A stretch of DNA of 64,000 bases from Picochlorum sp. 'celeri' (lineage: Eukaryota > Chlorophyta > Trebouxiophyceae): NCBI GenBank assembly GCA_010909725.1, contig JAACMV010000019.1:682001-746000 (forward strand), written 5' to 3'. Both the position numbers and the translations under genes were made by a program. The notes below the pieces were generated by a model. It had not been told where the DNA came from and searched no databases. It saw only the letters and a program-made list of their open reading frames with translations. Each line of letters opens with the position of its first letter. Within the stretch, counting starts at the first letter, position 1. Below are positions 22,452 through 34,078 of this stretch, one piece after another.

Positions 22452-24811
22452 TTATGCCTTCTTTGGTGTGTTCACTGGTTTGACTGGAGAAGAGGGAGTC
22501 TTGGTTGGAGCTGCCGTGCTTGCTTCTGTTGGCTTTGCAGCACCATTAGTTGCTGCAGGCTTTGCGGCACCGTTGCTGGTTGCCTTCTTGGCAGGAGCAG
22601 CCTTGGCCTTTGGTGGGGCTGGGGCTGGGCTCTTATCCACACTCATCACAGCTGCCTTCTTGGCGGCAGTCTTTTCCTCAGTTGGCATGACTGGGGCACG
22701 TGGCTTGATAGATGCTACAGTCTTGGCTGCTGGGGAAACTGGTGGGGTGCTTGTGCTTGTGCTCTTGGCAGCAGCCTTGGCAGCAGCAACATCAGCAGGC
22801 TTGGGTGATGGGGTAGGTGCGAAAGACTCTGGGCTCTCAATCTTCTGCACTGGAGTTGGAATGCTAGCCTTCACTGCCTCGGTCTCAGGAGCAGACTCTA
22901 CTCCATACTTGAGATTGGTCAAAATTGCTTCCCACTTCTTTGCTGGACCAGCCCAGGAAAGATCCTGGCTAATGCAAGCCTTTCTCATCTGCTCAAATGC
23001 TGGTGTTCCATAAACCTCAATAGCCCTCTTCATAGAAGAAGCAACAGCTTCAGCATCTTCGTCGAGAAGATCATCTGGATCCATAGCGCCCATCTGGAAC
23101 CCAGTGACACCCTCACTGACAGTATCAACCAATCCTCCAGTCGATGCAACCAATGGCACAGTTCCATAGCACATGGCGTGCAACTGGATCAAACCACATG
23201 GCTCGAAACGAGATGGGACGACCATGAAATCAGCACCTGCGTTAATCAAATGGGCAACCTGGGAGTTGAACTCCACAACACCTGCCGCAACACCTGGGAA
23301 GCGGGTCTTGAGACTCCTCACATCTTCCTCCAGGTCCTTCTTTCCTGTTCCCAAAATCACAACCTGAGCTCCAGCATCTCCGAGTTTATCAATAGCAGCA
23401 AGAAGAATATCGACACCCTTCTGTTCCTCAAGTCGTCCAATAAACCCAAACAATGGTGTAGATGGGGACACTGGGAGACCAGCCTCTCTCTGCAAAGATG
23501 CCTTGGCATATGCCTTTCCAGCATCCATTGTCTCCTCATTATACTTGAAAGACAAGAATTTATCAAGCGCTGGGTTCCAGTCAGCAACGTCCATGCCGTT
23601 CACAACACCCTCAATACCCTTGGCAGCAATCACCTCATTCAACTCCACACCAAGCTGTGGACCAGATGCCATCTCCTTGGCATAGGTTGGTGACACTGTC
23701 AACAACTTGTCGCACGCAGTGACACCAGCACGCAACCAGTTTGTCTTGGCAAATCTCTGCCCGACAGCACCTTCGTACATCTCACTGGCTGGGTTGGATT
23801 CATCAATCACCACTGGATATCCATCCTCGAATGAAAATCTTTCTCTGGATGACTCTGGAAGACCCAAATCACCAAACGTCTCTGGCCAGAAACGTCCCTG
23901 GAAAGCAATGTTGTGGATTGTGTATGCAACCTTGGCATCCATGAAGCGACCAGCTGGCTGCATCACATCCTTGATGTAGACTGGGATAAGGGCTGTGTGC
24001 CAGTCATTGGCAACAATGACGGAATCCTCTCCAGGCATGAATGGCAAGGCCGTGAAAGATTCAAGCGCAGCTTTGCAGAACAAGGCGAATCTCTTCTGGT
24101 TATCAACGTAATCGGCACCAGACTCTTTCCCGTAGAGTTTGCTTCCAGTCACCCCGTTGATCTTGGCCAAAAACCATGGGTGATCAACCCACACGCGGTG
24201 AACACCATCCTTGATGCTATGGAAGAACCTCACATCCTCACCATCCACATTCACAACCACGGAAGTATCCCAGGCATCAAAGTATTGATCATATCGTGGA
24301 GCAATGGAGAAGACGTTGTGACCTCTTTTGGCCAACTCAACTGGAAGACTGCCAGTAACATCACCAAGACCACCTGCATCAAAAATCCACCCAAGAATAT
24401 TAATATTATATTTATTAAAAACCAATAGACGGGAAATCGAGCTCAGAAATCGACCATCGCCCGATGTGCCAGATTGGTTGACCCAACCGAGCCATTCTGG
24501 CATACGGGAGCTCGCTGTACTCTCTTGGCAATGAACGCACCTGTCTTGGACCATGGAGACACCTCGGTGGCCACAAAAACAATATCCAAGAGCTTCTCAG
24601 CCTGTTCAGTCACACCAGGTGGGGCAACTGTTGGCGCAGGAGCTTCCACGGCAGCAGAGACAGAAACTGTACTCTTCCTCTGAGATGCTGATCTGGTCAC
24701 TCTAGAGGCATTCTTCAACACTTTGGAGGTACCAAAGTAATTGGAAGTGCGTCCGATGGCATTCTGTGTGCCAAAGGCAAAGGTTTTTGTTGTATTCTGG
24801 GCAGCAAGCAT
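22452..24811 (-). CDS. GBSS1: granule-bound starch synthase with long C-terminal tail
   Basis: Exons (minus) 24541-24811 and 22452-24373 (167-bp intron, GTGCGT..ATGCAG) give 730 residues. Residues 1-about 60 are a plastid transit peptide (MLAAQNTTKTFAFGTQNAIG). The GT5 catalytic region starts DIVFVATEVSPWSKTGGLGDV, with the ADP-glucose-binding KTGGL created by the splice. GBSS-like blocks follow: APRYDQYFDAWDTSVVV, VNGMDVADWNPALDKF, FIGRLEEQKGVDIL, SRFEPCGLIQLHAM, STGGLVDTV and QDLSWAGPAKKWE. The enzyme makes amylose in the starch granule from ADP-glucose. Beyond the family end lies a tail of about 145 residues rich in Ala, Pro, Lys, Thr and Ser. Green algal GBSS proteins can carry C-terminal extensions; this one is unusually low in complexity. 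Confidence 0.93.
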
Positions 24812-25284
24812 GTCAGCGACAGGAAAGAGAAAAGACTGGGACTATCGCTGCGATTTCTGAAATAACGCTGGGAAAATCTTCTAATCAAATAGAAAAATTG
24901 AGATATGAGAAGGTGGGGCGATTCAGGCCACTCAAGACCTCTTTGGAAGGCAATGCCAATCTGCCAGATTGAATCTGTCAATCAGGATGTATCTGACTGG
25001 ACAATCACTCACTCTTGATTGGGATGCTGCATCAGATGCGTGGAGGGAGTTCATCTAGAGCTACTAAATCCTTAAACACATATAATAAGAAAGGTAAATA
25101 CATCAACATGTAATAATAATGTCAGCGTGGCATAATAAGAATTCTCATTTAAAAAATATATAACGACAGACTTCTCAAACAAATAAACAGGTATTATGTG
25201 CTGATGGCGTCCACAACAATACTCATGTTCCAGTCCATTCATCACCATCATGTCTCGAGTTGAAGATAAAGAATACGGCCACCT
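24812..25284. other. spacer between two minus-strand genes
   Basis: Contains the starch synthase upstream region and the 3' UTR of the RRM gene. AT-rich around 25070-25190. No gene or structured RNA recognised. Confidence 0.3.
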
Positions 25285-26762
25285 TCATGAATCTGCAGAT
25301 CCAGATGGGCTTGTTGCCCGAGTTCTCCTTGAGGCGAATTTGACAACCATCGGTCGTGATCCTTCGCTATATGGGCGACCATTCATGTTCTGCGCGGCTA
25401 TTGTAGCCTGATCTCTATACTGGAATGTGACAAACCCACAGCCTCGTTGAGGCAGAATGCTGACGCGCTCCACAACACCAAAGCTGGAGAAGATACTCAT
25501 CAAGGCATCTTCTGTTGCATACAGAGGTAATTGACCTACAAAGAGCTTTCTCCTGTCCACGTGTTCTTGATACATGGTTGCTTCTGGGAGTGGCTGGTAA
25601 AATACCGGGTACATGGGTTGCTCGTATGGACCAACGTAAGCTGGATACAGCGGAATTGGCCAGTAAACTCCTCCAGGGTTTGCGTGCATCTCTCCCTGCG
25701 TCTGCATCTGCATCTGAGAGGTACTCGGAGACATTTTCGCCTTAGCATACTTGACAACGATTGCTTTATGGTGATGCTTGTCAGCCGAGGAAGACGAGAA
25801 CACGACCTTGCCATGACATTCAGCAATCGCCTTGTCGCTTGCAGCCCAAGAATCATACTCTATAAATGCACACAGGGGCATTCCTTTGCTGTTTTTATCA
25901 AACATGGACAGCTCAATGATATTTCCAAATCTTAAAAACTGATTCTGAAGGTCTGTTTGTGTGCAATCACGTGGAATTTGTCCTATGAACAGCCTGCGAG
26001 GACTGATTGCCTCATCACCAGAGCTTCTGGGGCGAGCATACCGAACACAAATAGGCGCGTCCTCCTCGCATTCTCCCCCTGACGAAGCATTATTAGTCGT
26101 ATTATTGTATTGTAGATACGCTTTCTCAGCTGCTGTCCAGTTCTCATATTTGACAATGGCAGTCCGGAACGACGTATTGGAATCACCATCATTGGAATCA
26201 CCATCATCACCATCATCATCACGGTTGCTCCAAGATGGCGAAGCCCCTCTGCTGCTCTTCGGGGTGGTCCCATCTCGGGACTGTGGTGAGACAAAGTATA
26301 TATCAGAAATGGTACCGAACCCTTCGAATTCATTCCGCAACCCCTCCTCGTCACTCATGGGATGGCCAGAGAGCGGGATACCTGTCACATAGATACTAGG
26401 CACAGCAGACACAGCCTGCACGTGTCAACGCACTCGTATGGTCAGTATGTCGAGTTCTATCCAATAAATATCATCCAACACATCTCCTAGATGACAGAAC
26501 CGCATCGAAGAATGGACAAAACAAACCCAATATTGGCCAATGTCAAGCGCGGACAGCCGCAAATTGTCCCGCGGCACCATGTTTTCAAATTCACACCCGA
26601 GATACAAGCAACCTCTATCAATCGTACCTCGTATTTCTTCAACTGTCTTATTGCTGCGTTCTGATCAACAAAACGCCACCCCTCTCCCATACCTCTTGGA
26701 ACTGAATATTGCGTATCTCCCATGACGAGATCGATTGGTTCAAGGCAGAACAGAGCATTCAT
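25285..26762 (-). CDS. three-RRM RNA-binding protein (CELF/Bruno-like layout)
   Basis: Exons (minus) 26628-26762 and 25285-26415 (GTACGA..GTGCAG, phase 0) give 421 residues. Three RNA recognition motifs: the first begins SIYVTGIPLS near residue 54 and is interrupted by an acidic Asp/Gly/Ser insertion (DDDGDDGDSNDGDSN), the second has RRLFIGQIPRDCTQTDL with RNP1 LCAFIEYDSW, the third has RKLFVGQLPLYATEDAL with RNP1 GCGFVTFQYRD. Two RRMs, a Met/Gln/Pro-rich spacer, then a last RRM is the arrangement in CELF/Bruno and plant FCA-type proteins, which act in splicing, 3' processing or translation. Exact orthology is not clear. Start: ATG at 26762, context ACCATGA. Confidence 0.8.
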
Positions 26763-27108
26763 GGTCCATGACACTGAAGTATATAGACAACAATTTTGAT
26801 GAATAATTTATTACAAGAATTTCAGTATATAGTGTCTCAGGACGACATCGTGGTGTTTATTCGCAGATGCCCGCGCTCGTTCTCGATGAAATGGGACGCG
26901 GGGTTTAACCACTCAAGTGCATATACTCCCATCCAAGAATCCCTTTGATGGGAATTCATGATATGTATATAAAATCACGCTCTACACTGCATCATGGGCC
27001 TCCTGGTCTACGTACGACATAGAGATCCACGTCCAAGGAAATAGTATCCATTAATTATAGACCTGGAGTAGTAGTATTGAATTTCTATGCTGATATCGAG
27101 CATTGAGG
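26763..27108. promoter_or_regulatory. divergent upstream region of the RRM gene and the plastid GTPase
   Basis: 346 bases between divergent starts. A TATA-like word TATATAAAA lies at 26966-26974, about 135 bases before the GTPase ATG. No other motif recognised. Confidence 0.4.
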
Positions 27109-28260
27109 ATGCAGACAGGTCTACATGCACACGCAGGCCTTGCATGTCGCATGTCGTGTGCTGATATTGCCCTTGTCTGTCATTCAGAGATGGTGAATAT
27201 CAATAACTTGAATATGAAACACATGTACAACACATGTCATAGATCTCGAATACATCAGAGCGGCAGGAATGTGGTCACTTGGGCAAAACGGCCCAATCGA
27301 GGGAAATCTTTACTACAGCGTACAGTGAGAGCTCCCGAGGATGACCCTCTCTTAAAAGAAATTGAACAAAAGATCAATCCAGTGGAGGCGGTGAGAATGG
27401 TGCAGTGGTATCCAGGGCATATTGCCAAGGCTGAGCAAGAGCTCAAGGAGCAGCTGCGAGCTGTGGATATGGTGCTCGAGGTGAGGGATGGGAGGATACC
27501 AATGTCAACGAGGCATCCATCGATTCCTAAATGGGTGGGGTCAAAGCCTCGGGTGATGATTCTGAATCGCCGCGATATGGTGAGCGATGATGAGGCAAAA
27601 GCATGGTCTGCATTCTTCAAGGAGAGGGGACATTCTGTGTCATGGACCAATGCAAACAAAGGAGATGGCGTGGCATCTGTAGTGAAACATGCATTGCAAG
27701 TGAGTGAAAAAATGAATGCGAAACGTACGAGTCGAGGGCTGCGTCCAAGGCCAGTGAGGGCGGTTGTTGTAGGGTTTCCCAATGTGGGCAAGTCTGCTCT
27801 CATCAATCGCTTGTTGGGTCGGAGGATGGCAGACAGTGCACCACGCCCTGGGGTCACCCGATCGCTTCGATGGATGCGAATAGGAGGAGAATTAGACTTA
27901 CTTGATGCACCTGGAATCATCCCCATGTCTCTGAAGAATCAGAACGCTGCCCAAAAGCTGGCAATGTGCAATGATATTGGAGAGGCATCATATGTTGCTT
28001 CCATGGTTGCTGCAGCACTGTTGGCAACATTTGATAGCTTGCCAGATGGCGATAGAATACTAAATAAAGTAGAGAAGAGGTATGGAATACCTATAGATGG
28101 GTGCACAGTGGAAGACTATGTGCTTGCTGTTGCAGAAAAGCACTTTAATGATGAGCCTGAACGTGCTGGACAGAGGCTGCTTCGAGATTTCAGATCATTA
28201 GAGTTTGGAAGACTGTGCCTCGAGTTGCCAGAGGATTTTGAGAAGAGCAAACATTGTTAG
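27109..28260 (+). CDS. circularly permuted ribosome-assembly GTPase, plastid DGP3/YlqF-type
   Basis: Start taken as ATG 27109 (383 residues); the frame is open a little further only through TTG. An N-terminal region of about 75 residues, Cys/His/Asn rich then basic, may target an organelle. The core starts WYPGHIAKAEQEL, the YlqF/RbgA/MTG1 signature, and the GTPase motifs come in permuted order: G4 as NRRD (about 153; the usual Lys is Arg), G1 GFPNVGKSALINRL (about 221), then G3 DAPG (about 265). LDAPGIIPMSL followed by AQKLAMCNDIGEASY resembles plant plastid DGP3 more than mitochondrial MTG1. The family acts in large-subunit ribosome assembly in bacteria and organelles. Single exon. Confidence 0.85.
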   Translation: MQTGLHAHAGLACRMSCADIALVCHSEMVNINNLNMKHMYNTCHRSRIHQSGRNVVTWAKRPNRGKSLLQRTVRAPEDDPLLKEIEQKINPVEAVRMVQWYPGHIAKAEQELKEQLRAVDMVLEVRDGRIPMSTRHPSIPKWVGSKPRVMILNRRDMVSDDEAKAWSAFFKERGHSVSWTNANKGDGVASVVKHALQVSEKMNAKRTSRGLRPRPVRAVVVGFPNVGKSALINRLLGRRMADSAPRPGVTRSLRWMRIGGELDLLDAPGIIPMSLKNQNAAQKLAMCNDIGEASYVASMVAAALLATFDSLPDGDRILNKVEKRYGIPIDGCTVEDYVLAVAEKHFNDEPERAGQRLLRDFRSLEFGRLCLELPEDFEKSKHC

Positions 28261-28596
28261 TAGTAGTAGTACCTTGTAAATGCGATTAGAGTAAACATGA
28301 TTCAATCATCCATGGTGCTCATGAGAATTCTGTGTTTTTGTCGAAATGAGTCCCTGTATTGATCTGGACTGGGCGTTCCGTATAAAGGGCTCTCGAACTA
28401 GGCGCTCTTTTTAATAATGATAGAGCACTTTATTGTAATAATAATATAACGAATAGGGAATCGAGGCTTGTCGTTTCCATCATCCGATAGGATACTGACT
28501 TGTCAAACTCGCTTTTTTTTTTCTTCATCTTCTTCTCAACAACAACAACAACGTCTCTGGTACTGATGGGCAGATAGATTGATCATTTAGTACATA
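28261..28596. other. spacer with simple repeats
   Basis: 336 bases between two plus-strand genes. Contains (GTA)4 near 28259-28271, a T-run at 28512-28521 and (CAA)5 near 28537-28551. A GC-rich word pair followed by TTTTT at about 28396-28411 was considered as a Pol III transcript end but not supported. Confidence 0.3.
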
Positions 28597-31088
28597 ATGG
28601 ATATCGGATGTAATTGCTTTGGGGTTGCGACGGCAGCTAAAGTTCCGGTCAAGCGGTACAATCTGCTTGTTCCTGCTGTGTTTCCAGTCACCGAGCCTAG
28701 TCCCACGAAAAAGCTTCCTGTTGGGGTAGAGAAGAATATTAAGAGATTATCAGATTATTTAGAGAGGAATGAACACCGTATACCAAAGGTATGTTGTTGG
28801 AAGAGGACGTTCTAGTGGTAGAAGAAGAGGTATTATTACTATTATTTCATGATGGTGTGCAGGTTTCTCGTCGACTGGGGAGAACATTGCATTCTGATTT
28901 ACGGAAGAGGAAGTTGGGATACGTACGGGTGGCTGTAGAAACATACCGTGTGCTTTTGCAAGCGTGTGATAATAGGTTTGCAAGGTTGTATGCCCAAGAT
29001 CTCCTGATTGCATTCCCAGTGCGTGCATGTCTATCGTGTGTATTTTTTAATAGGAGAAAGGGAGATTTTTGTTCTAACGTATTGTATCATATTGTGCAGA
29101 AGAAATCTGTCCGTTTTGGTATCTTGAATACACAAAGCCCTGCTCATGGGACCTCTCATTTGGAGAGTGTTGTTGGTGTTTTGCTGTCGGATAAGAGCAC
29201 GTTGGTGCAATCATGGGGAATCGAGCTTCTTTTGCATATGATTAAAATCCAAGATTCAGCAGAGTTTATCATAAAGTTGGATAATTTTGTACCGTTGGTG
29301 TGTCGATTGGCAGTGCCTACGTCTGCAGGCAGAGATGACGCCATGGCAGAGTCTGTGTCAGCTGTCGCTCTGCAATGTCTGTTGGAGCATTTACGACTGT
29401 GCTCTCGTATATCGTACGCGGCGAGACATATGGATATGATTACCACATCGGCTTTGAAAATCATTGATGCAGAGGGTGATGCTGCCATCACTGCATACCA
29501 GGCAAGCAAAGTGCTCAAGGATGATGTCAACTCCTTGGCCATGAGTAGGTTATCAATCGGTGCGAGAATAGGAGCATCGACTCCATGTCAGGCCGCCATA
29601 TTGATTTTCAAAGAGATTGGTGCGGTAACTCTGGATTCTGTTGAGAGTAGGAATGTAACCGAGTATTGGATTGACTTTATGGAGAAGAAACCTTCCAGAT
29701 GGTCTGGTGGTGCTGCTTTGGAAGTCGGTTTGGGTGTTTTGAGAGACTCATGTACATTGGATCATCAAGTGTATGCTCTGTCATGCTCGTTACTTCGTCA
29801 TTTGGCATCGTTGAAGGCAGATGCTGGAGAGGTGCAGAAAAAGGCACTATTGCATGTCACTCTCTCCCAGGCACAGGTCATCCGGAGCACTGATTCTGCA
29901 GCCCTTTTGTTACTTATGATACGAATCATGGGACCGATTTTCAGTGAGAAGGATATTGGGCGGGATACTGTGCAGTACACGATGCATCAAGCTGGTTGGA
30001 GATCAGCAGTCTATGATGCTGTGTGTACACTGGCTAAACAGACACACTCTCGCTGCCAGGTTGCATCTGTCATCGAAGCTGCATTAAGTCATATGGATAA
30101 TGAATCTGTGGGTACTCTGTGGCTCTGCGAGGCTGCTGGATCAACCTATTTGGATATACCAGTGGACAGTGCAGACGATTGCAATGTCACAGAGACCATG
30201 GTTACCTCCATGCAGTCGATATGCTCGCCACTCGATAGTAGTTCAGACACTATGAAAGTATCAATCATGAAATGCTTGGGCATACTCAGGCATACCTTCG
30301 AAGCGGCTCCTCCTAGTTCTTTGACCAGCACTCGCTGTGTTCGGGCACTCATGTCTTTTCTGTGGACCCTTTTGGGCAGCCCTTGTGCGACTCCAGGGAT
30401 ATTCGTGGCCTTGCAAAGTGTGTTTAGGGCGTTATCTGAAACAACGATGGGCAGTGAAGATGGCAGTATGACAATGGCAATGTTTTTGGCATCTTTGCAT
30501 GCATCCCTGGTGGGATACAAAAACAGTCAGGAGCATGAATTTTGCGGTACCAAAGATGTGCCTTCCAGCCAAGTGAATGCAGCTGCAGCAATATCTCATG
30601 CCATGTGGGAATGCCTGAAGAACGTGGTCACAAACCATGTCTCAAGTCAACTGGATGCTTTCAAACCCAGCATCAATTCGACAGGTCTACTCCACATCAA
30701 TGCCATAGGCATGGCTGTAGCAAACGAGGATATTGATGAATTTGCAAACTTTCCGAGACAGGCAGAGCCCTTGCAGTTTTCGTGCCCTGCTGATGACAAT
30801 CCCGATGCAATCATGCAAAAGATATTTGGTCATGCAAGCATCCAAGATGGACAGATGGGCTTTACAGAAGGCATCCTCATGCCATCCAGCTCCAAGACGC
30901 TATCAGTTTCTCTCCAATTGGTGAAAGATAGTTCTATGGAAGTCGCATATGAGCGACCACACAGCAGTGATGAAGAAATGGATGACAACCAACCCATTTC
31001 TTCCCCAGGCATGCCTCCACAGCAGAGCTCTGCAGAGATCTTCACCAGTGGAGAAGAGTTTCTACGCCGTCTTTCACACGTATTGTAA
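28597..31088 (+). CDS. EFR3: EFR3-like plasma membrane scaffold for PI 4-kinase
   Basis: Exons 28597-28788, 28863-29018 and 29100-31088 (74- and 81-bp introns, donors GTATGT and GTGCGT, both phase 0) give 778 residues. The N-terminus MDIGCNCFG followed by a basic patch and PVKRYNLLVPAVFP matches EFR3, where the Cys pair is palmitoylated and anchors the protein to the plasma membrane. RLSDYLERNEHRIPK, across the intron, then continues as an armadillo/HEAT-like solenoid (LESVVGVLLSDKSTLVQSWG). The C-terminal 150 residues are acidic and disordered. In yeast, animals and plants EFR3 recruits the PI4KIII-alpha complex (with TTC7 and FAM126). It is convergent to nothing near; a long gene-free stretch follows. 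Confidence 0.75.
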
Positions 31089-31130
31089 CATGTCTTCCTA
31101 CGAACAACAGGAACAGAACAACAGGAACAG

Positions 31131-31243
31131 AAGTGGCGCCGTGTTCCCCGAGAATTCCCAGAGAACACGTTGGACATGTGGTATTCCGACTTTCCTAAAA
31201 TGACAAACCCTCGTTCCCGCCAACGGCGGAGCCGGCGCCACTT
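31131..31243. repeat. short inverted-repeat element
   Basis: Arms AAGTGGCGCCG (31131-31141) and CGGCGCCACTT (31233-31243) are perfect inverted copies bounding 113 bases. This is the size and form of a miniature inverted-repeat element, but I see no clear target duplication. Confidence 0.4.
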
Positions 31244-31444
31244 TTCAAAAATGACCAGGGACAACCACCGGGACAACCGCCTAACAGCCTCTGTCGACCC
31301 CATCGAGGCACCATACGCCAAATATTCGCATCACATACATGAACACAGGATCTGTGACACCACTAGAGACGCATGGCCAACCATAATAGCCCATTCCCTA
31401 GGGCCAATAACTCACAGAGAGGCGGCCACGTCAGCCTTCTAGGT

Positions 31445-31464
31445 GGAGGCTTCTAGAAGCCTCC
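31445..31464. repeat. 20-base perfect palindrome
   Basis: GGAGGCTTCTAGAAGCCTCC with one more T-A pair outside (31444 and 31465). No spacer. Function unknown. Confidence 0.6.
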
Positions 31465-32006
31465 AACGCTGCATCGTGGCAAATGGTGGCAAAATGCCCA
31501 CGAAACGCCCGCGCTGAATTCCCCCAACTCGGTATTCGAGTACAGAATGTATCATTCGACCTTCCGGGGAAGCACGCCACATAGCTGCCCGCCATCTTCC
31601 TCACCAGCTTCGCCCCCCTGGAGCAAGGGCACGCACACGCCTGACGCGCGTTGGTGTGTGGGCCTGCGTAGACCTCTGCAGCAAAAGTGGACCCATGTGC
31701 CTTTGGCACTCTAGACGCCTGCTCCCATCCTCCCAACCCCCCCATGACTCTAGAAACAGGACGATAGATCAAGAAACTACCACGCCATGCCTCCTAGGGC
31801 AATCAACTCGCCATGACTGGGCCACAGGTGTGTCTCGAAAACGTGTCACATGACGCATCCGACTCAACCACGTCGCTGCATCTCGTACGTTGTCCAATGT
31901 CTCCCATCCACTCGTCGCATAAAAATAGTTCATAAATAGGTATAGTATATATCTTTTGATAGTATAAAAAGAATAAACAGGGTTGGTACCAGAAATACAG
32001 TTCGAC

Positions 32007-33777
32007 ATGCCCTTTGAAGCAGCACCGCTTTCGACGTGCGACGTTGACTCGTTGCCTATTCTCATACCTCAACATAGTATGGGCTGTGGGGTACGTTTTC
32101 CTTTTATAGTATTCATGGTTGTCATAGTATGTGTGTCATGAGTGCCTAGTTCTGACGGTGCTATGTTTGCAGTCGTCCGTTCCACCGCTTGGAGATGACC
32201 TGTACGCGGCATTAAACGATGCTTCTCTGACGGACGTTATGGAGAGTGATGTGTCTCAGATGCAAGATCTTTTGCCACTCCAACCATATGGATCCGTTGG
32301 GTTGCTTGAAATCGCCGATGAGTTTGAGGGTATCAACGGCCCCGGTCAGGGCTCCATCGAACGTGGCACGTGCTCCACCGCCGGGCCGTTGGTGCACGAT
32401 GGGAAGTTCGATGAACCCCAGATGGACCTCGGAGCGTCTGATTGTGCATGGTATGTGCTTGTATGCAGTCTTGTGCAGGGGTAGGGTGGAAAGGCGGAGG
32501 GTCTCCAGACGATTCTCTTGGAGAATATTATTCGCAGTACCATACAGTCATCGTTTGGTACTGCGAATAGTGCCCTTGTCCACCTTTCTTCGTGTCATAT
32601 CAATATACTCATCATATCTATGCATGTATGTTGTAGGAATGATCCTGGGGCTATGGATGCATTTGGAATGGGGGCATCATCCAGGATGAACAATTCCTCT
32701 GTTCTCATTCGCAGTTCCAACGACTTTGAGAATGGAGGGAATGAAAATGTGCATCCCATGGTGCCTGTCCAGACACAAAAGCCTTGGATGGACTCTGAGG
32801 AGGGGGACGACTCGCTTCGAATGTTGCCAAAGACGCCAATGGCTGGGACAGCTCATCCACTTGGGGAGAACTGGGATATGTTGGTGCAGTCGACCAAGGA
32901 TGGCAGTGATGACGATGGCAGTGCCTTGGATGATACTGCCAAGAAGAGCAAATCGCTGCGAGGAATGCGCCATGTTCCTTTGGCGGTGGCGTTGTTGAAT
33001 CTTCAATGCCTCCAAGCAGGAGCTGCTTTGTGCTATCAGGCATCATGGCAAGGGTGCCCAAGCGGAGCATGGTGCTCCATGTCTCCTGGTCACTTTGGAA
33101 TGTGTGATACCAGTGCAGTGGTGCCAGGACCGGGAGCATACTTGCCAGAAGAGCTGGAAGCGCTTGGAATCAGAACCGAGGATGGCTCATGGATGGACAT
33201 TCCCCTGCCAGAAGCTGCTGTGGCCCTGGCAGAGTCTGTCAAGGGCAAGTCTCTTGAGGAAGCTCGTGTGGCGCCTGTTGAGAACTCTCAGGGAGTCAAC
33301 AAACCAGCCGTCAGACAGAGCACCAGGCGCAGAATGCGGCGTAAAGTGGATGATGACGATGGGTACGATTTTGGATCCAGTGATGATGATTCAGTCAACC
33401 CCACTGGTCCAGAGAGTATGGAAATTCGTCAGAGTTCACGTCTCAGCCGTGCCTCGTCCAAGAAGCAGATTGCACCAGTGACGACACGCAGTAAAAGGGC
33501 AAGTGCACAGAGAAGTTATGTGAACATTGCAGCGCAGCAGCAGAAGAATAGGAGGGGTGGCAGAGTTCCAAGTCGAAGGGCACCTCAAGTCTGGATCAAG
33601 GGAGAGGTCAGGGATCCTCGCACTGGAATGATGATCTCGGATGTTCCACCAGGTGTGTTTTGTACTCAGTGCACAGCAACAACAACACCCGTGTGGAGAG
33701 CTGGCCCATTTGGACACAAGACTCTGTGCAATGCGTGTGGTGTCAGATGGATGAAGGTGGACCCAAAGAAAAAGTAG
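32007..33777 (+). CDS. GATA-type zinc finger transcription factor
   Basis: Exons 32007-32090, 32173-32450 and 32637-33777 (donors GTACGT and GTATGT) join to 500 residues. The C-terminus carries one GATA finger, [20 protein letters not shown] then [10 protein letters not shown], spaced C-x2-C-x18-C-x2-C, which is the plant spacing. Upstream are a Cys-containing block ([19 protein letters not shown], about residue 250), a Ser/Asp-rich acidic part and basic stretches ([12 protein letters not shown]) likely serving as nuclear signal. GATA factors bind (A/T)GATA(A/G) in promoters. Targets cannot be told from sequence. Confidence 0.88.
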
Positions 33778-34078
33778 AGCAGCTAGCATGGTGCGATGCG
33801 ATTGTTGCAATACACAATACTCATCGATCCGGTTTCTCTCTGTTCTTTGTCTTGTCCTGAAAAAAGGTGGATTCTATCGTCTCATAGAGGAGAGAGAAGA
33901 AGGAAGATTTATTTTTGTAGAAAACGGCGACAGAAAATCAAAAAAAAACTTGATCGTATATATATATTGAATATCCCAGATTCATTGTCCAATATTATTA
34001 TTATTATATCCTATAAATACTGTGGTGTTTGTTCAGCCAATGAAGAAACATGTAATTATCAGATTCCTCACATTACTA
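33778..34078. other. spacer between convergent genes
   Basis: 301 bases of 3' flank for the GATA gene and the polyprenol reductase gene, which end toward each other. AT-rich near 33950-34010. Nothing else recognised. Confidence 0.3.

Larger units (their letters stand above)
31089..32006. other. gene-free stretch with inverted repeats
   Basis: 918 bases with no convincing coding sequence on either strand. The base composition differs from other spacers: it is rich in C and G (31430-31760) where other spacers are AT rich. It contains a tandem 14-base duplication (31102-31129), an 11-bp inverted repeat 113 bases apart (31131-31243) and a 20-base perfect palindrome (31445-31464). It might be a non-autonomous element or an unrecognised RNA gene. 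Confidence 0.4.

Noticed and set aside
22384..23013. Plus-strand 209-codon frame resembling a very hydrophobic membrane protein
   Set aside because: It is the antisense of the Ala/Pro/Lys-rich starch synthase tail; antisense of such codons always gives Ala/Gly/Leu-rich sequence.
28380..28420. End of a small Pol III RNA (GC-rich words followed by TTTTT)
   Set aside because: No A and B box arrangement, no stable fold by eye and no match to U6, 5S, 7SL or tRNA.
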